The position numbers and the translations under genes are program-made. 64,000 nt of DNA, taken from positions 42,940 through 106,939 of the forward strand of contig JAIRVG010000108.1 in NCBI GenBank assembly GCA_031253995.1, given 5' to 3'. This DNA is from Paucimonas sp. (lineage in GTDB: Bacteria > Pseudomonadota > Gammaproteobacteria > Pseudomonadales > Pseudomonadaceae). How positions within the stretch are numbered: position 1 is the stretch's first letter; every line of letters begins with the position of its first letter. A model generated the notes under the pieces. That model was not told the DNA's origin, searched no databases, and was given only the letters and a program-made list of their open reading frames with translations. Positions 58,153 to 64,000 of the stretch are shown in pieces.

Positions 58153-59778
58153 TTACACCGAGAAGCGCCGCACCAGCGTATTCAGGTCCACGGCCAACTG
58201 CGACAACGCCTGACTAGCCTCCACCGTCTGACTCGCCCCCGCCGAACTCTGCAACGCCAGGTCACGGATATTGGTCAGGTTGCGGTCGACCTCCCGCGCC
58301 ACCTGCGCCTGCTGCTCCGAGGCACTGGCGATCACCAGGTTGCGCTCGTTGATCCGGCTGATCGCCGCCGCGATCTCTTCCAGCGCCGCCCCCGCCGCAT
58401 GCGCCCCATCCAGGGTATTGCGCGCCCGCTCGCGAGTCTGCTCCATGCCATCCACCGCGCGATCCGTCCCCTGCTGGATGCCATCGATCATCTGCTCGAT
58501 TTCCCGGGTCGACTGCTGGGTGCGATGGGCCAGGGCCCGCACCTCGTCCGCCACCACGGCGAAACCACGCCCGGCATCCCCGGCCCGCGCAGCCTCGATC
58601 GCCGCGTTGAGCGCCAGCAAGTTGGTCTGCTCGGCGATCGAGCCGATTACATCGAGTACCTTGGAAATCCCGTGCACCTGCTCCGCCAGTTGCCCCACCT
58701 CGTCGACGTTGGTGCTCACCCCCGCCGCCAGCTCCTCGATGGACACCACGGTCTGCTGCACCCGGGCCTGCCCCTCGCGGGCGATGCGGTCGGACTCGCG
58801 GGACGCTTCCGAGGTGGCCACGGCATTGCTGGCCACCTCCTCTACCGCCGCGGTCATCTGGTTCACCGCCGTGGCCGCCTGTTCGATTTCCTGGGTCTGC
58901 TGCTGCAGGCCGCGGGTGGCGTCCTCGGTCACTGCGCTGAGTTCTTCCGAGGCCGAAGCCAGCTGGTTCGACGAGTCGGAAATCCGCCCGATGGTGTCGC
59001 GCAGGCTCTGCTGCATGGTCTTCAGCGCCACCAGCAGGCGCGCCGGTTCATCACGACCCTGGATGCTGATCTGCGGGGTCAGGTCACCGGTAGCGACCAC
59101 CTCGGCCACCTGCAGCGACTGCGCCAGCGGGTTGACGATGCTGCGGGTCAGCACATAGGCCAGGATGACCGTCAGCACCAGCGCCCCCGCCAGCAGGACC
59201 ATCACCCACAGCCGCGCACCAACGTAGACCGTCTGCGCCTTGTCGGTGGCCAGGTGAGCATGCTGGTTGTTGAGCTCGATCAGTTGATTGAGGGTCGCGG
59301 TGAGGGTGTCGGCCAACTGGTTCATCTCACCGTTGACCAAGGTTTCCGCCGCCTGGATCTGATCGCCGGTAGCCAGCCGCATCACCTGCGCCTGCATCTC
59401 CAGGTACTGCTTCTCCAGCTCCAGGTAGCGGTCGAACAGGCTGCGCTCCTCGGGCAGCACGATCAGCGCGTCGTAGTCGTTCTGCGCCTTGGCCAGGGCC
59501 TGCTTGAGGGATTCTATGCGGGCAACGTTCTGCTGCTGCACCGCCGGATCGCGGTTGACCAGCAGGCGGAAGGTCAACGCGCGGATCCGCAGCAGGTCCT
59601 GGCTCATGGTGCCGACATTGATCACGCTGGGCAGCCAGTTGCTCTCAACCTCTTCGGACTGCTCGCGCATGCTGGACATCTGCGCCAGGGCGAACAGTCC
59701 CAATGTCACCACCAGCAACGCCAGCAAGCCGAATCCCAAGCCAGCTCGCGGCGCTATGTTCAGGCTTCTCAGACTCAT
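58153..59778 (-). CDS. Methyl-accepting chemotaxis protein
   Basis: A 541-residue transmembrane chemoreceptor. TM1 (about 12-34) and TM2 (about 190-210) enclose a periplasmic domain of about 150 helical residues of the four-helix-bundle (4HB_MCP) kind. HAMP follows (YVLTRSIVNPLAQSLQVAE), then the cytoplasmic hairpin with the tip EQTNLLALNAAIEAARAGDA and GRGFAVVADEVRALAHRTQ. The C-terminus (VRRFSV) lacks the NWETF-type tether for CheR/CheB. ATG 59778 has GGAAGGAACC upstream; a longer frame to 59910 adds a non-conserved leader. The gene position corresponds to PA1608. Ligand unknown. Confidence 0.92.
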   Translation of the reverse strand: MSLRSLNIAPRAGLGFGLLALLVVTLGLFALAQMSSMREQSEEVESNWLPSVINVGTMSQDLLRIRALTFRLLVNRDPAVQQQNVARIESLKQALAKAQNDYDALIVLPEERSLFDRYLELEKQYLEMQAQVMRLATGDQIQAAETLVNGEMNQLADTLTATLNQLIELNNQHAHLATDKAQTVYVGARLWVMVLLAGALVLTVILAYVLTRSIVNPLAQSLQVAEVVATGDLTPQISIQGRDEPARLLVALKTMQQSLRDTIGRISDSSNQLASASEELSAVTEDATRGLQQQTQEIEQAATAVNQMTAAVEEVASNAVATSEASRESDRIAREGQARVQQTVVSIEELAAGVSTNVDEVGQLAEQVHGISKVLDVIGSIAEQTNLLALNAAIEAARAGDAGRGFAVVADEVRALAHRTQQSTREIEQMIDGIQQGTDRAVDGMEQTRERARNTLDGAHAAGAALEEIAAAISRINERNLVIASASEQQAQVAREVDRNLTNIRDLALQSSAGASQTVEASQALSQLAVDLNTLVRRFSV

Positions 59779-59945
59779 CGATCGGTTCCTTCCGGAAATT
59801 GCTGCGCAGGTCGGCAGCTGACAAATCCTTTTAGAAGGTATCGGACCGTCGAATTTTTGCGTAAGAAGAAATGGTGATATCAAATAGCCTGCTGATTGCG
59901 ACAGCGGCATGGCTATCAGGTTTCAGTGCTGGATGAAACGTTTCT

Positions 59946-60953
59946 CTAACGCGTTTTTGCAGGCAACACCGCGAGGAAGTTTTCCCGCGCCACCTTGCGC
60001 GCGATGTCCTCGGGCAAGGCATCGAGGAATGGATCAAAACCCTGCATCTGTTCGCCCAGGCTGCCGAAGCGCCCGACCACATCGGAACCCAGCATGAAAC
60101 GCTCGGGAAAACGCTGCACCAGGGCCAGCCATTCCTTGCGTGGCTGACCCTTGTCGTCCAGCAGGTAGGGCTGCAGCACGCTCCAGGACAGGTCGATGTA
60201 CAGGTTGGGGTAGTCGTCGAGCAAACGTTCCAGGGTCGGCAGGAGAAAATCCATCTGCGTCTGGTGGCGATGGATCTCCATGCTGCTGCCGGCATGGGCC
60301 CAGATGAAGCGGGTGTGCGGGTGGTTGCGCAGCGGCTCCTCGATCTCCGCCAGGTACAGCGGGTTGCGTTCGCGCTTGGAGGTGATGTTGGCGTGCAGCA
60401 GCACCGGCAGGTCCTGTTCGGCAGCCAGGTGGTAGATGCGCGTCATCGCCTCGTTATTGGCCCGCGGCGTGTCGCCGCTGGTGAGGGCGGTGAGGTCGTC
60501 GTGACGGGTGAACACCTCGCCGATGCCCTGCCACAGCCCCGGGTACAGCTCCAGCATGCGCTCGATATGGGCCACGGCGTTCTTGTCCACCGGGTTGAAG
60601 CCGCAGATGAAGGGATGGAAGCGCTTGCGTTGCGCCGGCGGCAGCTTTTCCAGCGCCGCCGCCACATAGGTATCGGTAGCGCTGTACCAGTAGGCATCGG
60701 CATCGTCGCCGGCGTAGTAGCGCGGGCGCTTGGGTTCGTCCTCATGCCATTTCTTCGCCACCGGGATGCCGCTGATCATCGACTGCTCGACGCCCGCCTT
60801 GTCCATGGCCTCCAGCAGCGCCGGCATGCCCTCGCTTTCCTGGAAGAAATCGACATAGTGCAAGTGCGCGTCGCTGTAGCGGTAGTCACGCGCCTGGGCA
60901 TCGACCATCAGCGCGCCGGCCATCAGCAACCCAGCCAAGATCCTGGTAAACAT
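59946..60953 (-). CDS. Exported amidohydrolase-family protein
   Basis: A 335-residue TIM-barrel metal-dependent hydrolase of the amidohydrolase 2 family (as in ACMSD and related decarboxylases). The signal peptide (MFTRILAGLLMAGALMVDAQA) is unusual for a mostly cytosolic family. Metal ligands visible are H-x-H in SDAHLHYVD, the His in LLHANIT and WAHAGSS, and the Asp in LGSDVVG. The substrate is unknown. It is monocistronic and divergent from the pirin gene. The 167 bases between it and the chemoreceptor gene contain no feature I can name. Confidence 0.8.
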   Translation of the reverse strand: MFTRILAGLLMAGALMVDAQARDYRYSDAHLHYVDFFQESEGMPALLEAMDKAGVEQSMISGIPVAKKWHEDEPKRPRYYAGDDADAYWYSATDTYVAAALEKLPPAQRKRFHPFICGFNPVDKNAVAHIERMLELYPGLWQGIGEVFTRHDDLTALTSGDTPRANNEAMTRIYHLAAEQDLPVLLHANITSKRERNPLYLAEIEEPLRNHPHTRFIWAHAGSSMEIHRHQTQMDFLLPTLERLLDDYPNLYIDLSWSVLQPYLLDDKGQPRKEWLALVQRFPERFMLGSDVVGRFGSLGEQMQGFDPFLDALPEDIARKVARENFLAVLPAKTR

Positions 60954-61051
60954 CCCTACCCTCCTTCGCCATGCTTCGGACAGGGTAGACCGCGCACTGC
61001 CTGCGGCGGTTCGCTATGCTAGGCCCTCTTCGTCCCCGCTGGAGCCCTGTC

Positions 61052-61912
61052 ATGACCTCGCCGCTGATCATCCGTCCCCGTGCCGAATCGGTGGAGGGCC
61101 AGCCGATCCTGCGTCCATTGCCGTCGGCGAAATGTCGCAGCGTCGGCCCGTTCGTGTTCTTCGACCATATGCTGGAGACCGACTACGCCCCGGGTCATGG
61201 CATGGATATCCGCCAGCATCCGCATATCGGCCTGTCGACCCTGACCTACCTGTTCGAGGGGGAGTTGTTGCACAAGGACAGCCTGGGATCAGAGCAGCGG
61301 GTGCTGCCCGGCGAAGTGAGCTGGATGACTGCCGGGGCAGCAGTGGCGCACGTGGAGCGCACGCCGGCGGACCTGCTGGCGAGCGGCTCACGGATGCATG
61401 GCCTGCAGGTGTGGCTGGCCTCGCCGAAGGAACATGAGCAAGGCGCCGGGCACTACAGCCATCATGCTGCTGCCAGCCTGCCGTCGAGCGAGGCACTGGG
61501 GGTGAGGATCCGCATGATCGCCGGGAGCGGGTTCTGCCTGGAGTCGCCGGTGCCGGTGCTCTCCCCTACCCTGTATGCCGAGGTGTTCATGGAGGCGGCG
61601 ACGACCCTGTGCGTGCCAACCGAGCATGCGGAACGGGCGGTATACGTGCTGTCCGGGGAGGTTCGACTGGATGATGAGGTCGTGGCGCCGCAGACCCTGG
61701 TGGTACTGGCCGGCGGTGAGGAAGCGAGCCTGTATGCCGAAGGCGAATGCCACCTGGTGATCATCGGCGGCGCGCCGCTGGATGGGCCGCGGAGGATGAA
61801 CTGGAATTTCGTGGCGAGTGATCCGGCCTTGATCGAGAAGGCCCGGGAGAAGTGGGCGGCTAGGGATTGGCCGGTGGTTGCGGGTGAATCCGGAAGAATC
61901 GAGTTGCCTTGA
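61052..61912 (+). CDS. Pirin family protein
   Basis: A 286-residue bicupin. The N-terminal cupin holds the metal ligands in IRQHPHIGLSTLTYLFEGEL (two His, then His and Glu in LLHKDS and VE). The conserved pirin phrases are MTAGAAVAHVERTP and LHGLQVWLASP-like MHGLQVWLA. Bacterial pirins act as quercetinases or as redox-linked modulators; which applies here is open. ATG 61052 has GGAG 7 bases upstream; the earlier in-frame ATG 61016 is less likely. Confidence 0.87.
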   Translation: MTSPLIIRPRAESVEGQPILRPLPSAKCRSVGPFVFFDHMLETDYAPGHGMDIRQHPHIGLSTLTYLFEGELLHKDSLGSEQRVLPGEVSWMTAGAAVAHVERTPADLLASGSRMHGLQVWLASPKEHEQGAGHYSHHAAASLPSSEALGVRIRMIAGSGFCLESPVPVLSPTLYAEVFMEAATTLCVPTEHAERAVYVLSGEVRLDDEVVAPQTLVVLAGGEEASLYAEGECHLVIIGGAPLDGPRRMNWNFVASDPALIEKAREKWAARDWPVVAGESGRIELP

Positions 61913-61971
61913 AGGGCCGCTCTCACGCAAGACGCGGAGCGTGGCTTGTCGGGCCGCCGAACCACCGCAAA

Positions 61972-61988
61972 GGGCCGCAAAGCGGCCC
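61972..61988. terminator. Short hairpin between the convergent pirin and dienelactone hydrolase genes
   Basis: GGGCCGC-AAA-GCGGCCC, a 7-bp stem with loop AAA in the 111-base gap. CCAAAA follows on the plus strand. A modest terminator at best. Confidence 0.4.
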
Positions 61989-62023
61989 CAAAACCATCCA
62001 GCACGAGCTGAGTGCAGCGAGCC

Positions 62024-62749
62024 TCAAGCCTTGAACACTTCGTCCAGCAGATCGTGCATCGCCGCGAACGCCCGCCTGGCCGTGCGCGCGTCATACATCA
62101 TCTTGCCCGGCACATTCGCCCCTGGATCCGTAAACGAGTGCACCGCACCGCCATAGCTGGTCAGTTGCCAGTCCACCCCGGCCGCATCCATCTCGGCCTC
62201 GAACGCCGGCAACTGCTCCTTCGGCACCAGCGGATCGGCCGCCCCGTGCAGCACCAGCACCGAGCCCTTGATGTTCTTCGCATCCGCCGGATCCGGCGTA
62301 TCCAGGGTGCCATGGAACGACACCGCCGCCTGCAACGGCGCGCCATCACGGGCCAGTTCCAGCGCACAGCAACCACCGAAGCAGAAGCCGAACGCCGCCA
62401 GCTTGCCCGGGCTCAGCACCGCCTTCGACTGCCCGAGCAACTGCGCCACCGCTGCCTGCATGCGCTTGCGCAGCTCGGCACGGTCGTTCTTCAGCGGCAT
62501 CATCGCCGCGCCAGCCTCCTCGGCGTTCTGCGGACGCACCGACTGGCCATAGAGGTCGGCGATCAGCACCACGTAGCCTTTCTCGGCCACCGCGCGAGCG
62601 ATACGCTCGGCGCCTTCGCTGATACCCATCCAGTTCGGCGCCATCACCAGCGCCGGCTGCTGCTGTGCACCCTGGGTGTACAGCAGGCGGCTTTCGTACG
62701 CCTGGCCGTCGAGGTGATAGACCAGCGATTCGATCGTGACATTGCTCAT
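62024..62749 (-). CDS. Dienelactone hydrolase family protein
   Basis: A 241-residue alpha/beta hydrolase with the Cys nucleophile of this family in GFCFGGCCALELA (Cys123), the Asp-bearing LHGAADPLVP and the late His in GGAVHSFTDPGA. Dienelactone hydrolases open lactones in chlorocatechol breakdown; chromosomal members in pseudomonads without a catechol cluster, as here, have no assigned substrate. It lies 60 bases downstream of htpG on the same strand, beyond htpG's terminator. Confidence 0.88.
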   Translation of the reverse strand: MSNVTIESLVYHLDGQAYESRLLYTQGAQQQPALVMAPNWMGISEGAERIARAVAEKGYVVLIADLYGQSVRPQNAEEAGAAMMPLKNDRAELRKRMQAAVAQLLGQSKAVLSPGKLAAFGFCFGGCCALELARDGAPLQAAVSFHGTLDTPDPADAKNIKGSVLVLHGAADPLVPKEQLPAFEAEMDAAGVDWQLTSYGGAVHSFTDPGANVPGKMMYDARTARRAFAAMHDLLDEVFKA

Positions 62750-62772
62750 CGATTTCTTCTCCTTGCACCATG

Positions 62773-62797
62773 AAAAAAGCCCGCCGAAGCGGGCTTT
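62773..62797 (-). terminator. Rho-independent terminator of htpG
   Basis: On the minus strand AAAGCCCGC-TTCG-GCGGGCTTT is followed by TTT (9-bp stem, stable TTCG tetraloop, six T in all). It lies 13 bases after the htpG stop. Confidence 0.92.
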
Positions 62798-62809
62798 CCT
62801 GCAACTACA

Positions 62810-64000
62810 TCAAACCGACAACTCGACCAGCAGCTTGTTCAGCCGGCGCACATAGGCGGCCGGGTCCTTCAGGCTGTCGCCGGCGGCCAGCGCCGCCTGG
62901 TCGAAGAGGATGTGCGAGAAGTCGGCGAAACGGTCTTCGCTCTGCTCGTTGTCCAGCTTCTCGATCAGCGGGTGGCTCGGGTTGAATTCGAAGATCGGCT
63001 TGGAGTCCGGCACCTTCTGCCCGCTGGCTTCGAGGATCTGGCGCATCTGCAGGCCGAGGTCCTGTTCGCCAATGGCGAGGATCGCCGGCGAGTCGGTCAG
63101 GCGATGCGACACACGCACTTCGCTGACGCTGTCGCCCAGCGCAGCCTTGAGGCGCTCCACCAGGCCTTCCTTGTCCTTGGCGATCTCTTCCTGGGCCTTC
63201 TTGTCCTCTTCCGAGTCCAGCTTGCCCAGGTCCAGGTCGCCGCGGGCGACGTCGACGAAGCTCTTGCCGTCGAACTCGTTGAGGTAGCTCATCAGCCACT
63301 CGTCGATACGGTCGGTCAGCAGCAGCACTTCGATGCCTTTCTTGCGGAAGACTTCCAGGTGCGGGCTGTTCTTGACCTGCGCGTAGGACTCGCCGGTGAG
63401 GAAGTAGATCTTGTCCTGGCCTTCCTTGGCGCGGGCCAGGTAGTCGGCCAGGGAGACGCTCTGCTCGCCGCCCTCTTCATGGGTCGAGGCAAAGCGTAGC
63501 AGGCCGGCGATCTTCTCCTTGTTGGCGAAGTCTTCCGCCGGGCCTTCCTTGAGGACCTGGCCGAAGTTCTTCCAGAACGCCTTGTACTGCTCGGGCTCGT
63601 TCTTCGCCAGTTTCTCCAGCATGTCCAGCACGCGCTTGGTCAGCGCCGACTTCATCGAGTCGATGATCGGGTCTTTCTGCAGGATCTCGCGGGAGACGTT
63701 CAGCGACAGGTCGTTGGAATCGACTACGCCCTTGATGAAGCGCAGGTACAGCGGCAGGAAGGATTCCGCCTGGTCCATGATGAACACGCGCTGCACGTAC
63801 AGCTTCAGGCCGCGTGGCGCTTCGCGCTGGTACAGGTCGAACGGCGCGCGGGCCGGGACGTACAGCAGCGAGTTGTATTCGAGCTTGCCTTCGACCTTGT
63901 TGTGGCTCCAGGCCAGCGGGTTCTCGAAGTCATGGCCGATGTGCTTGTAGAACTCCTGGTATTCCTCGTCCTTGATCTCGGTACGCGGACGGGTCCACAG
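62810..64000 (-). CDS. htpG: Chaperone protein HtpG (Hsp90), C-terminal 396 residues
   Basis: The gene runs off the right edge, so the N-terminal ATPase domain (about 240 residues) is outside the window. Visible here are the middle domain (GHDFENPLAWSHNKVEGKLE, LYVQRVFIMDQAESFLPLYL, with the catalytic-loop Arg in LNVSREILQ) and the C-terminal dimerisation domain (LTDSPAILAIGEQDLGLQMR, FEFNPSHPLIEKL). HtpG folds and stabilises client proteins as a homodimer in the cytosol. A frame that starts inside at 63796 is only a fragment of it. Confidence 0.95.
   Translation of the reverse strand: MWTRPRTEIKDEEYQEFYKHIGHDFENPLAWSHNKVEGKLEYNSLLYVPARAPFDLYQREAPRGLKLYVQRVFIMDQAESFLPLYLRFIKGVVDSNDLSLNVSREILQKDPIIDSMKSALTKRVLDMLEKLAKNEPEQYKAFWKNFGQVLKEGPAEDFANKEKIAGLLRFASTHEEGGEQSVSLADYLARAKEGQDKIYFLTGESYAQVKNSPHLEVFRKKGIEVLLLTDRIDEWLMSYLNEFDGKSFVDVARGDLDLGKLDSEEDKKAQEEIAKDKEGLVERLKAALGDSVSEVRVSHRLTDSPAILAIGEQDLGLQMRQILEASGQKVPDSKPIFEFNPSHPLIEKLDNEQSEDRFADFSHILFDQAALAAGDSLKDPAAYVRRLNKLLVELSV

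Overview
The window reads as a chromosomal segment of a Pseudomonas, most likely of the P. putida / P. entomophila / P. fluorescens side of the genus. The reasons are high-GC coding sequence throughout, REP palindromes of the type CTGTGGGAGCTGGCTTGCCAGCGAT, and the order gpsA ... hybrid sensor kinase, fabA, fabB, methyl-accepting chemotaxis protein, which matches the PA1614-PA1608 neighbourhood of P. aeruginosa as I remember it.

Layout. (1) 1-161 is the tail of a periplasmic metal/siderophore/B12-type binding protein. (2) 295-6170 is a citrulline/arginine-type catabolic cluster: CtlX-like hydrolase (citrulline to ornithine), ornithine cyclodeaminase (ornithine to proline), a four-gene polar amino acid ABC importer and an Lrp/AsnC regulator. 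The same 15-bp palindrome lies in front of both transcription units. (3) 6229-15162 holds ordinary genes: a PAS-GGDEF-EAL protein, an XRE regulator, a DctA-type symporter followed by two FCD/GntR regulators, a DUF4892 protein with an AI-2E permease, and two alpha/beta hydrolases. (4) 15293-43740 is a 28-kb accessory island. (5) 44018-49042 is a chaperone-usher fimbrial operon. (6) 49124-64000 is housekeeping: sixA/DUF4389/gpsA, a TonB receptor - binding protein - hybrid histidine kinase operon, fabA-fabB, a chemoreceptor, an amidohydrolase, pirin, dienelactone hydrolase and the C-terminal part of htpG.

The island is the notable part. It contains two large RHS/YD-repeat proteins of TccC-like layout, one of them split by a -1 frame change at an A-AAG-GGT heptamer. 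It has three very divergent paralogues whose N-termini resemble the TULIP-fold P47/OrfX proteins of clostridial neurotoxin clusters, and three paralogous Ig-like, signal-less proteins. It also has a pertactin-type autotransporter and two exported proteins built from a 24-residue Cys-bracketed module (C-x7-G-R-x-H-x9-Y-x-C, six copies, invariant spacing). At its left edge sits an HTH-only LuxR-type regulator. Six lux-box-like 20-mers (AACTG-N10-CAGGT and variants) lie in the island, one 65-102 bp upstream of the regulator, of its divergent neighbour and of four of the island's transcription units. I read this as one locally controlled RHS/TULIP effector locus, plausibly aimed at insects or other eukaryotes because no immunity gene follows either RHS tail. 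The target is inference; the shared sites, repeats and frame change are visible in the sequence.

The only gene-free stretch above 300 bases is 34079-34496, which holds a lux-box-like site and a REP doublet. No rRNA, tRNA, CRISPR array, transposase or integrase was recognised.
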